Both the position numbers and the translations under genes were made by a program. Positions 1-3,636 of a stretch of 6,248 bases of DNA are shown here, in pieces (position 1 is the stretch's first letter; every line of letters begins with the position of its first letter). Location: positions 1 to 6,248 of the forward strand of contig JAHIOY010000139.1 of the NCBI GenBank assembly GCA_018894495.1. The letters are read 5' to 3'. The DNA comes from Patescibacteria group bacterium (GTDB lineage Bacteria; Patescibacteriota; Minisyncoccia; Minisyncoccales; JAHIOY01). The notes below the pieces were generated by a model. That model did not search any database. It saw nothing but the letters and a program-made list of their open reading frames with translations, and was not told the origin of the DNA.

Positions 1-52
1 GTCAACCCCGTTTTAATTTATTTTATCAAAACTTCACTCTAATATCAACAAC

Positions 53-78
53 AAAAAAGCAACCCAAAATTGGGCTGC
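53..78 (-). terminator. Rho-independent terminator of the greA-type gene
   Basis: Read on the minus strand, 78-59 forms a stem (GCA, one mismatch, then CCCA pairing with TGGG and TGC) around a four-base loop. A run of six T (58-53) follows directly. It starts about 70 bases after the stop codon of the greA-type gene, so it is the natural end of that transcript. Confidence 0.75.
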
Positions 79-147
79 CGGGCCGGTAATTCTTCTTATT
101 TTTTTATTAGTATCATTAGTATGTATTGGCATATTGGCATCGCGTTT

Positions 148-621
148 TCAATAACGTTGGGCGTATTTTATTTTTTTGATTTGATAAACAATCTTTATCG
201 GAGATGAAGCAACAATCTTGTCGCCGGCGCTGTGACCCAGGAGGGATTTTCCAATCGGCGATTCGTTGCTAATTTTTCCTAAAGCAGGATTTGCCTCCAA
301 GGTTCCCACTATTTCAAACTCATCAACTTGGCCGTCAACAGTAACGGTCACCTTTGCCCCTAAATCAACTACTTTTTGTTTTTCTTTGGCTGGCGGATTA
401 ATTAACTCGGTATTTTTAAATATATTTTCTAACTCTGCGAGCCGCTTTTCCAAAAAGCTCAAGTCCTCGCGAAAAGAAAGATATTCAGAATTAACATCCT
501 CAGAATGCAAAATTTTTGGAATTTCACCGTTTGTCTTTGAAAATTTGATTTTCTTTAGGTCTTGGTATTCCTTTTTTAATTTTTCTAATCCTTGTTTGGT
601 TAAATAAAATTTTTGGGGCAT
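148..621 (-). CDS. greA: GreA/GreB-family transcription elongation factor with an atypical tip
   Basis: The 157-residue product has the usual GreA length (about 158) and two-domain plan. Residues 1-75 form the N-terminal coiled coil (LTKQGLEKLKKEYQDL at the start). Residues about 84-153 form the FKBP-like C-terminal domain (VDLGAKVTV, GKISNESPIGKSLLGHSAGD). Members of this family enter the RNA polymerase secondary channel and stimulate cleavage of backtracked RNA. The coiled-coil tip, normally GDLKENAEY with an Asp and a Glu that hold the catalytic Mg, reads HSEDVNSEY here (39-47). When NSEY is aligned to NAEY, the two acidic positions become Ser40 and Val43, while Glu41 and Asp42 sit between them. 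It may therefore cleave poorly or act as a Gre-like regulator. The ATG at 621 is the only plausible start; no well-placed ribosome binding site is seen. It is probably transcribed from the promoter at 858-885. Family assignment is secure; the exact activity is not. Confidence 0.93.
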   Translation of the reverse strand: MPQKFYLTKQGLEKLKKEYQDLKKIKFSKTNGEIPKILHSEDVNSEYLSFREDLSFLEKRLAELENIFKNTELINPPAKEKQKVVDLGAKVTVTVDGQVDEFEIVGTLEANPALGKISNESPIGKSLLGHSAGDKIVASSPIKIVYQIKKIKYAQRY

Positions 622-639
622 ATTATAATAATAATGAAG

Positions 640-662
640 AACCTCCTGATTTTGAGGAGGTT
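640..662. repeat. 8-bp perfect hairpin in the greA leader
   Basis: AACCTCCT (640-647) and AGGAGGTT (655-662) pair perfectly across a 7-base loop. On the minus strand the arm nearest greA contains AGGAGG, a consensus Shine-Dalgarno core, but it lies about 20 bases from the ATG and inside the stem. No T tract follows on either strand, so terminator function is doubtful. A leader-structure role for greA is possible but unproven. Confidence 0.6.
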
Positions 663-708
663 TAGTATTTTGGTATTTATCTTTGATGCTTATGATTTTC
701 TTTTTCTA

Positions 709-831
709 CTAAACCCCCCTGCTTATAAGTTTTTTTGCGCAAATGCCAACGTAAACCATCCAGGCAGATGCGTTTCTAGTTAAGGGGAGCAAGTTTTTAT
801 TTCCAAAATTAATTTTGTTTATTCCCGACAT
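709..831 (-). CDS. Possible 40-residue small ORF behind a strong promoter
   Basis: An ATG at 831 opens a 40-codon frame ending in TAG at 709. The product begins MSGINKINFGNKN and ends CAKKLISRGV, with a moderately hydrophobic stretch (SAWMVYVGIC, residues 22-31) followed by basic residues. It begins about 20 bases after the transcription start predicted from the promoter at 858-885, and greA lies downstream on the same strand. I do not recognise the product. No Shine-Dalgarno site is visible, which is common in genomes of this type. It could be a leader peptide or small membrane-associated protein, or a chance frame in the greA leader. Confidence 0.35.
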   Translation of the reverse strand: MSGINKINFGNKNLLPLTRNASAWMVYVGICAKKLISRGV

Positions 832-857
832 ATCTTTTGAACAAGAATATTTATTAA

Positions 858-885
858 ATTATACCCAGCCAATAATTCTTGTCAA
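858..885 (-). promoter_or_regulatory. Near-consensus sigma70-type promoter (minus strand)
   Basis: On the minus strand TTGACA (885-880) and TATAAT (863-858) both match consensus, with a 16-base spacer. The predicted start is near 851. It points toward the 40-residue ORF and, about 230 bases on, greA. It is the best promoter upstream of greA. Confidence 0.7.
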
Positions 886-977
886 GACCTATTTTTTCTC
901 CGCGCTAAGGGAAAAGATTATCCACGCGCTTGCCAAAGCGATAATAATTGTTTTTCGAGAGATATTCATAATTTTGA

Positions 978-1016
978 GTTGACAGAGGTCGGACCTCTAT
1001 CGGTTTTTGTAGAAAA
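978..1016. repeat. GTCGGAC-apex hairpin repeat, simple copy
   Basis: GTTGACAGAGGTC is followed directly by GGACCTCTATC and then GGTTTTTGTAGAAAA. The stem (981-1001) has one C-A mismatch on the plus strand that becomes a T-G wobble on the minus strand. The flanks GTTGACAGAGGTCGGACC and GGTTTTTGTAGAAAA recur at 3637-3717, where an extra palindrome is inserted at the apex. Confidence 0.8.
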
Positions 1017-1039
1017 CCATAGTTGACGCCGATTTTCAC

Positions 1040-1100
1040 AAATTCAAAGTTCATTGTCTCGAAAACGAAAGTTTTCGAGAAACTTGAAATTCAAAGTTCA
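1040..1100. repeat. GAAA-tetraloop hairpin between 14-bp direct repeats
   Basis: TCTCGAAAAC (1057-1066) and GTTTTCGAGA (1071-1080) form a perfect 10-bp stem capped by GAAA, a GNRA tetraloop. Identical 14-mers AAATTCAAAGTTCA lie on each side (1040-1053 and 1087-1100). This layout resembles a tiny insertion with a target duplication. A third partial copy, AAAGTTCA, is at 1113-1120. Confidence 0.75.
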
Positions 1101-1158
1101 AAATTATAGTTTAAAGTTCAAAGTTTTTGTCTTAAATTTCATAACTTTTAATTTTGAA
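1097..1158. repeat. Low-complexity inverted repeat (TTCAAAATTA)
   Basis: TTCAAAATTA (1097-1106) is matched by TAATTTTGAA (1149-1158). The stretch around it is built from AAAGTTCAAA-like words on the left and AACTTTTAA-like words on the right, so the whole 1087-1180 stretch is an imperfect palindrome of repeated words. Confidence 0.55.
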
Positions 1159-1185
1159 TTGCAACTTTTAACTTTGCACTTTTAA

Positions 1186-1217
1186 CCCCGCACCAGAAAC
1201 TTCGTTTCGGTACGGGG
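1186..1217 (-). repeat. CCCCGTACC/GGTGCGGGG hairpin, short form
   Basis: On the minus strand CCCCGTACC, GAAAC, loop GAA, GTTTC, one bulged T and GGTGCGGGG form a nearly continuous 14-bp stem with one T-G wobble. On the plus strand that wobble is a C-A mismatch, so the minus strand is the better folding strand. The outer 9-mers match the ends of the 157-bp element at 3463-3619. Confidence 0.7.
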
Positions 1218-1235
1218 CATGCTTTTAACTTTTCA

Positions 1236-1302
1236 GGGGTCGGGCCTTCGCCTCGCCGGAGCGGGCTACGGCCTCGCGAAGGCGGGTCTCCGTTGGTTTT
1301 TG
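1236..1302. repeat. Nested palindrome repeat, first copy
   Basis: The outer part (GGGTCGGGCC ... TCTCCGTTGGTTTTTG) resembles the hairpin family at 978-1016. At its apex lies a 40-bp segment (1247-1286) that is itself palindromic, with CTTCGCC pairing with GGCGAAG-type sequence at its ends. That segment matches 3655-3694 at 38 of 40 positions. Confidence 0.75.
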
Positions 1303-1308
1303 ATTGGT

Positions 1309-1331
1309 ATGTTGATGTCTGACATCAACAT
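1309..1331. repeat. 23-base odd palindrome after the 179-residue gene
   Basis: ATGTTGATGTC and GACATCAACAT pair perfectly around one central T. The core (1311-1329) has the form GTTGATGT-CTG-ACATCAAC, the same design as 1987-2005 and 2766-2784. It begins about 15 bases after the stop of the minus-strand gene at 1347. No T run follows, so it may stabilise the transcript end rather than terminate it. Confidence 0.7.
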
Positions 1332-1346
1332 TACTTCATTTAATTT

Positions 1347-1886
1347 CTACTGAAGCGTAATTTTCAGGGCTATGATTTCCATTTCTCTTTTAATGTTTTT
1401 GTCAGAAGTTACGGTTATTACATCGCCCTCTTTGAGCTGGCTAAAAGTTATTTCCTGTTCTGAAAAAGGCATCATCGGTTGACTCGTTTGATTTTGCTTA
1501 ATCATTGCCTGCATTTCTTCCGGTGTCTTTGCCGTAATCTTTACGATTTTTGTCACCGGAGTTATTTTTACGGTTCTTATGGTGGGCTTTGAGTCCTCAG
1601 AAAGAGGATTTGTGGAAACAGGGCTTGCTTCAATTGTAAGCGAATCGCCTGAAAGCGAAATGGTTTTGATTGTTCCACCAATTGAAAGCATTTCTCCCTG
1701 CATAGAGAATATAGGGGTTGTGGAAGACTCAACCAATTTTGCCGCCTTGTCCCAAGCGGCGTTGTATCCGGCGTCATAGCCCCTTTTTTCAATACTTGCT
1801 CTGTCAATGCTGTAAGTTCCGACAAAAAAGGAAACAGCAATAAGAATCACCGCTAAAATTATTTTTGAAATTTTTTTGGATTCCAT
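1347..1886 (-). CDS. Membrane-anchored hypothetical protein, DUF5666-like beta domain
   Basis: The product has 179 residues. A basic start (MESKKISK) is followed by one hydrophobic segment (about residues 8-26), so it is probably anchored by an uncleaved N-terminal helix with the rest outside the membrane. A GYDAGYNAAWDKA stretch (36-48) follows. Residues 69-179 are rich in alternating hydrophobics (GTIKTISLSGDSLTIEA, RTVKITPVTKIVKI, LKEGDVITVTSD). That pattern, ending in a 'GD-V-V' turn, is typical of small OB-fold-like domains of the DUF5666 kind; this is a likeness by eye, not a search result. Function is unknown. The ATG at 1886 gives the membrane segment a normal position. No Shine-Dalgarno site is visible. 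An inverted-repeat element ends about 16 bases upstream, so the promoter must lie within or beyond that repeat. Confidence 0.8.
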   Translation of the reverse strand: MESKKISKIILAVILIAVSFFVGTYSIDRASIEKRGYDAGYNAAWDKAAKLVESSTTPIFSMQGEMLSIGGTIKTISLSGDSLTIEASPVSTNPLSEDSKPTIRTVKITPVTKIVKITAKTPEEMQAMIKQNQTSQPMMPFSEQEITFSQLKEGDVITVTSDKNIKREMEIIALKITLQ

Positions 1887-1902
1887 AAATTTTATTTTAT
1901 TT

Positions 1903-1971
1903 ACCCCGTTTAGAAATTTTACAGACCCAGTTATTAGAAAATACTTTATTATTTAAAATTTCTAACGGGGT
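1903..1971. repeat. 69-bp inverted-repeat element with CCCCGTT ends
   Basis: ACCCCGTTTAGAAATTTT (1903-1920) and AAAATTTCTAACGGGGT (1955-1971) are inverted copies differing by one base deletion, with a 34-base AT-rich loop. It lies immediately upstream of the 179-residue gene and must carry or displace its promoter. The window opens with GTCAACCCCGTTTTAA (1-16), which resembles one end of this element. Confidence 0.75.
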
Positions 1972-1986
1972 TTAATTGACTTAATT

Positions 1987-2005
1987 GTAGAGGTTAGACC
2001 TCTAC
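1987..2005. repeat. GTTAGAC-apex hairpin (GTAGAGGT-TAG-ACCTCTAC)
   Basis: A perfect 8-bp stem closes the three-base loop TAG. The loop and apex match the copy at 2766-2784, while the outer stem base pair A-T is swapped for T-A there. Confidence 0.8.
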
Positions 2006-2015
2006 ATCCGCTCAG

Positions 2016-2042
2016 AACTAACAACTAACAACTAACAACTAA
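2016..2042. repeat. Tandem 7-bp repeat AACTAAC, about four units
   Basis: AACTAAC repeats at 2016, 2023 and 2030 with a partial fourth unit at 2037. It is a short microsatellite next to a TAATCAAC/GTTGATTA hairpin (2040-2062). Confidence 0.85.
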
Positions 2043-2062
2043 TCAACCTTGGGTGTTGATTA
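2040..2062. repeat. TAATCAAC/GTTGATTA hairpin
   Basis: An 8-bp perfect stem has the 7-base loop CTTGGGT. The left arm shares its first bases with the end of the AACTAAC tandem array. Confidence 0.6.
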
Positions 2063-2135
2063 CAAACATACCATAATTTCTGGAAATTCAGAAACGTCCC
2101 TATTTTTTGACCCCTATCAATTGCCGCTTTGACTC

Positions 2136-2166
2136 TTGACAAGGTTTCTTGGTTTGTTATTATAAT
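2136..2166 (+). promoter_or_regulatory. Promoter of the small-RNA unit
   Basis: A perfect TTGACA (2136-2141) is followed by TATTAT (2158-2163, 16-base spacer) overlapping TATAAT (2161-2166, 19-base spacer). The predicted start is around 2170, just before GCAGAAGACGGG. A strong terminator 40-80 bases downstream supports a dedicated short transcript. Confidence 0.65.
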
Positions 2167-2169
2167 AGC

Positions 2170-2250
2170 AGAAGACGGGAAAATCCACTACGGGTTCTAC
2201 TCTGTGTGTCGCAAAAGAAGTTGCCCGACAAGGCGGCTTCTTTTGTTTTT
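2170..2250 (+). ncRNA. Candidate small RNA complementary to the adjacent tRNA-like sequence
   Basis: A consensus-like promoter and a strong intrinsic terminator bound a stretch of about 80 bases with no reading frame. I recognise no known RNA family in it. Two segments, CTACGGG (2188-2194) and CTACTCTGTGTGTC (2197-2210), are only two bases apart. Both are complementary to the tRNA-like sequence downstream, to 2283-2289 and 2316-2329 respectively; the second match is 14 bases with a single G-U pair. The terminator hairpin forms the 3' part. In trans it could bind the tRNA-like transcript. In cis the two pairings would form a pseudoknot. Boundaries are predicted, not measured. Confidence 0.5.
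2212..2250 (+). terminator. Strong Rho-independent terminator
   Basis: CAAAAGAAGTTGCC pairs with GGCGGCTTCTTTTG (14 bp including two T-G wobbles) around the loop CGACAA. TTTTT (2246-2250) follows. It ends the small-RNA unit and precedes the next -10 box by about 12 bases. Confidence 0.8.
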
Positions 2251-2261
2251 AAAATTTGTGT

Positions 2262-2267
2262 TATAAT
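2262..2267 (+). promoter_or_regulatory. -10 box upstream of the tRNA-like sequence
   Basis: A perfect TATAAT lies 12 bases before the predicted 5' end of the tRNA-like sequence, putting the start near G2274. No good -35 match is seen at 16-18 bases, so strength is uncertain. Confidence 0.4.
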
Positions 2268-2279
2268 AATTTTGGACCC

Positions 2280-2353
2280 GGGCCCGTAGTTTTATGCAGT
2301 TAAAATCCTGTCTTTGACACACAGGGTAGCGGGTGCGAAGCCCGCCGGGTCCA
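2280..2353 (+). other. tRNA-like sequence, probably a degenerate tRNA
   Basis: The sequence fits the class I tRNA cloverleaf in exact spacing. The acceptor GGGCCCG pairs with CGGGTCC (one G-U), followed by TA at 8-9. The D stem GTTT/AAAT has a 10-base loop. The anticodon arm is at 2308-2324, the variable loop is GGTA, and the T stem GCGGG/CCCGC carries loop TGCGAAG. The discriminator is A, with no encoded CCA. Several things are wrong for a working tRNA. The D loop lacks the GG pair and T-loop position 55 is G. The anticodon stem has a C-C mismatch next to the loop TTTGACA, which nominally gives anticodon TGA without the long arm of a serine tRNA. Reading the arm as CCTGT/ACAGG leaves a 9-base loop, CTTTGACAC, as if a Val(GAC) or Gln(TTG) tRNA had gained two bases. 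GGACCCG at 2274-2280 is an alternative acceptor strand. Confidence 0.45.
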
Positions 2354-2390
2354 TTTTATAACTAATGCGTTAATTATTGGCAGAGCCAAA

Positions 2391-2430
2391 AAATGGACCT
2401 GTCCCTATTTTTTTCCCCTGTCCCTATTTT
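2391..2430. repeat. Direct repeats CCTGTCCCTATTTT
   Basis: Identical 14-mers occur at 2398-2411 and 2417-2430. A related GTCCCTATTTTTTGACCCC is at 2096-2114. The preceding AAAAAATGGA makes the block resemble transposon-end or REP-like sequence; no transposase is nearby on this side. Confidence 0.6.
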
Positions 2431-2474
2431 CCTACTAAACCCCTGGCAATCTCTAATAATCTATTGGCAATATT

Positions 2475-2493
2475 GGCAATGTTTGACGTTGCC
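2475..2493. repeat. GTTTGAC-apex hairpin (GGCAA stem)
   Basis: The 19-base hairpin GGCAATGT-TTG-ACGTTGCC has a T-G wobble in the stem. It is nearly identical to 2729-2747, which has CTG in the loop. It belongs to the GTYDGAC-apex family. Confidence 0.75.
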
Positions 2494-2566
2494 AGACACA
2501 ATTATTTAAAATTTTAAAAAAGATTACCTCTTTGCGAAAAGGAGATTAGTAAAGAAAATCCAATCA

Positions 2567-2600
2567 ATACAAAAAATCAGCGATCGCTGATTTTTTGTAT
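2567..2600. terminator. Perfect 34-bp palindrome, likely bidirectional terminator
   Basis: ATACAAAAAATCAGCGA (2567-2583) is followed without a gap by its exact reverse complement. Each strand gives a GC-containing stem (TCAGC/GCTGA) flanked by A6 and followed by T6, so it can end transcription from both sides. It lies between the plus-strand RNA units and the minus-strand toxin gene, a fitting place for a convergent terminator. The centre contains GCGATCGC. Confidence 0.75.
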
Positions 2601-2642
2601 CTTTTGCCGACATTGATAAAATTGAAAATTTCAGTTCCCTTC

Positions 2643-2713
2643 CAGAGGACGGCCTCTGTCAAGCATCTTTTATTTTGAATTTTACAGAGGTCGGACCCCT
2701 GTCGGTTTTTTTC
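2643..2713. repeat. Two CAGAGG hairpins side by side
   Basis: CAGAGG-ACGG-CCTCTG (2643-2658) is followed by ACAGAGGTCGGACCCCTGT (2684-2702) and then GGTTTTTTT. The second is a copy of the GTCGGAC-apex hairpin at 978-1016, with the tail CGGTTTTT retained and one stem mismatch. Confidence 0.7.
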
Positions 2714-2728
2714 CAAGCGAATAATTCT

Positions 2729-2747
2729 GGCAATGTCTGACGTTGCC
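2729..2747. repeat. GTCTGAC-apex hairpin (GGCAA stem)
   Basis: GGCAATGT-CTG-ACGTTGCC is a second copy of the 2475-2493 hairpin, with the loop changed from TTG to CTG. Confidence 0.75.
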
Positions 2748-2765
2748 AAATTGCCATTAGAATCG

Positions 2766-2784
2766 GTTGAGGTTAGACCTCAAC
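2766..2784. repeat. GTTAGAC-apex hairpin (GTTGAGGT-TAG-ACCTCAAC)
   Basis: A perfect 8-bp stem with loop TAG lies about 90 bases beyond the stop of the toxin gene. It matches 1987-2005 except for a compensated stem base pair, and both are followed by ATTCC or ATCC. Confidence 0.8.
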
Positions 2785-2874
2785 ATTCCTCATTTTGATT
2801 CACCACTCACAGGTCTAATCAGTTATCCATAGGGAAACTTGACACAGAATATCCTATTTTTCGCCTACCAGATT

Positions 2875-3246
2875 TTACCAAATCGTTCTTAGGTAATAAT
2901 TCTTTATTTGGGTATCTTTAGAAATTAATGGTGAATTAAAAATTTGAGCGGTGGCGATAATGAGTCGATCGTGCATTTCTAACCCGGAACTAATCCCTAA
3001 TGTTTGAGCAATGACTTTTAAGTCTAAAGGATAAACTAAATAATTGCGGATTTTTAATTCACTTAGAAATTCAACAAATTGATAAGAAAGATTATTCTTT
3101 TCTAATAAATAAAGAATCTCCATTAAAACAATGGAGGGGATAATCACTTTTTCAGATGTTTCAATAAGACGTTTTGCTTTGGCAGAAAGTTTCGGATTAT
3201 TAGTCAAAAACCAAAAAAGGGTATGGGAGTCAACAACTATTTCCAT
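2875..3246 (-). CDS. vapC: VapC-type PIN-domain ribonuclease toxin
   Basis: The 123-residue product is a single PIN domain of typical VapC length. The four acidic positions that hold the metal ions are visible: Asp6 in VVDSHTLFWFL, Glu43 in LMEILYLLE, Asp93 in EMHDRLIIATA and Asp111 in ISKDTQI. VapC toxins cut specific RNAs, often initiator tRNA or 23S rRNA, and are held inactive by a cognate antitoxin. The nearest relatives are probably the PIN toxins with the 'HDR' third motif. The ATG at 3246 overlaps the last 10 bases of the upstream small gene (ATGGAAATAG), which indicates translational coupling in an antitoxin-first operon. All four catalytic residues are present, so it looks intact. 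The RNA target cannot be told from sequence. Confidence 0.88.
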   Translation of the reverse strand: MEIVVDSHTLFWFLTNNPKLSAKAKRLIETSEKVIIPSIVLMEILYLLEKNNLSYQFVEFLSELKIRNYLVYPLDLKVIAQTLGISSGLEMHDRLIIATAQIFNSPLISKDTQIKNYYLRTIW

Positions 3247-3425
3247 AATTTCAAATCTTTTTTAGAAACGAATTTTTCAATATCAAAATCAAATAATGCT
3301 TTTTTGGCTGTTTTAAGAATTTCGAAATCAACAAAAATTTTACCCGAAATGCTTTTAGGTTGTTTAAGTTCAACTAATTCTTTTTCAATTTTCTCAATTT
3401 TTTTAACTAACATTTGGGTGGTCAT
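3237..3425 (-). CDS. Antitoxin partner of the VapC-type toxin
   Basis: This 62-residue protein starts MTTQMLVKKIEKIEKELVEL. A short charged helix or coiled coil (residues 5-22) leads to an extended C-terminal part rich in Phe and Lys (GKIFVDFEILKTAKKALFDF), of the kind that wraps around a PIN toxin. It has no residue-level signature of a known antitoxin family that I can name, and no clear ribbon-helix-helix or AbrB DNA-binding part. The antitoxin call rests on position: it is just upstream of the toxin with a 10-base overlap. The frame stays open to TTG 3491 and ATG 3485. I prefer ATG 3425, because the extra 20 or so codons run through the inverted end of a repeat element (3463-3479). No Shine-Dalgarno site is seen with either choice. 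Confidence 0.7.
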   Translation of the reverse strand: MTTQMLVKKIEKIEKELVELKQPKSISGKIFVDFEILKTAKKALFDFDIEKFVSKKDLKLWK

Positions 3426-3462
3426 ATATTTTACTTTATCACAAATAAAAACTGAAAGCCAG

Positions 3463-3619
3463 CCCCGTACCAATTTTGCCGTCATTAACAAATAATACTT
3501 CGCTTATAAAAGATAACTTTATTACTTCTCGCGACACAGAGGGCGAATAGCCCCGAGTGAGCCGAAGGCGAGCGAGTGTGTGTGTCGCCTTTAATCAATA
3601 TCGCAAAATTGGTGCGGGG
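3463..3619 (+). repeat. 157-bp element with 17-bp inverted ends
   Basis: CCCCGTACCAATTTTGC (3463-3479) and GCAAAATTGGTGCGGGG (3603-3619) pair along 17 positions with a single T-G wobble on the plus strand. Inside is a second stem, GCGACACA (3531-3538) with TGTGTCGC (3581-3588), around a GC-rich loop containing GCCGAAGGC. There is no reading frame of note. The ends match the hairpin at 1186-1217. It resembles a non-autonomous mobile element or a structured RNA. It sits directly upstream of the toxin-antitoxin pair and may hold its promoter. Confidence 0.75.
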
Positions 3620-3636
3620 TCAAACGAGAAAATTAA

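Larger units (their letters stand above)
886..1346. other. Intergenic stretch made of repeats, no convincing gene
   Basis: No convincing reading frame is seen on either strand. The stretch contains a GTCGGAC-apex hairpin (978-1016) and a GAAA-capped hairpin between 14-bp direct repeats (1040-1100). It also holds a TTCAAAGTT-rich inverted repeat (1097-1158), a CCCCGCACC hairpin (1186-1217), a nested palindrome (1236-1302) and an odd palindrome (1309-1331). Bases 886-977 show nothing I can interpret. Confidence 0.6.
1887..2874. other. 988-base stretch without a protein gene
   Basis: No convincing protein frame is seen on either strand. The contents are the 69-bp inverted repeat, two GTTAGAC hairpins, the AACTAAC array, the small-RNA unit, the tRNA-like sequence, the CCTGTCCC repeats, two GGCAA hairpins, two CAGAGG hairpins and the 34-bp palindrome. 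Bases 2785-2874 hold nothing I can interpret. Confidence 0.6.

Noticed and set aside
266..607. 113-codon plus-strand frame opposite greA.
   Set aside because: It is antisense to a clear greA-type gene and has the biased composition of a shadow frame.
642..647. AGGAGG on the minus strand as the greA ribosome binding site.
   Set aside because: It is about 20 bases from the ATG and buried in an 8-bp stem; no in-frame start lies at a normal distance.
2016..2042. Possible CRISPR-like array.
   Set aside because: The units are 7 bp and directly adjacent with no spacers; it is a simple tandem repeat.
2170..2353. HDV-like self-cleaving ribozyme topology (pairing order P1, P2, P3 hairpin, P1', P4 hairpin, P2').
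   Set aside because: The order matches, but about 35 bases including poly-T and a -10 box separate the third hairpin from P1', and the catalytic joining sequence is not visible. The tRNA geometry explains the second half better.
2579..2588. GCGATCGC as a cyanobacterial HIP1 marker.
   Set aside because: Only one clear copy is present, at the centre of a palindrome, and the gene content does not suggest a cyanobacterium.
2564..2749. 61-codon minus-strand frame.
   Set aside because: It is made entirely of repeat hairpins and the 34-bp palindrome, with no promoter or ribosome binding site.
3426..3491. Longer antitoxin start at TTG 3491 or ATG 3485.
   Set aside because: The added codons run through the inverted end of the 157-bp element, and the natural-looking helix begins after ATG 3425.
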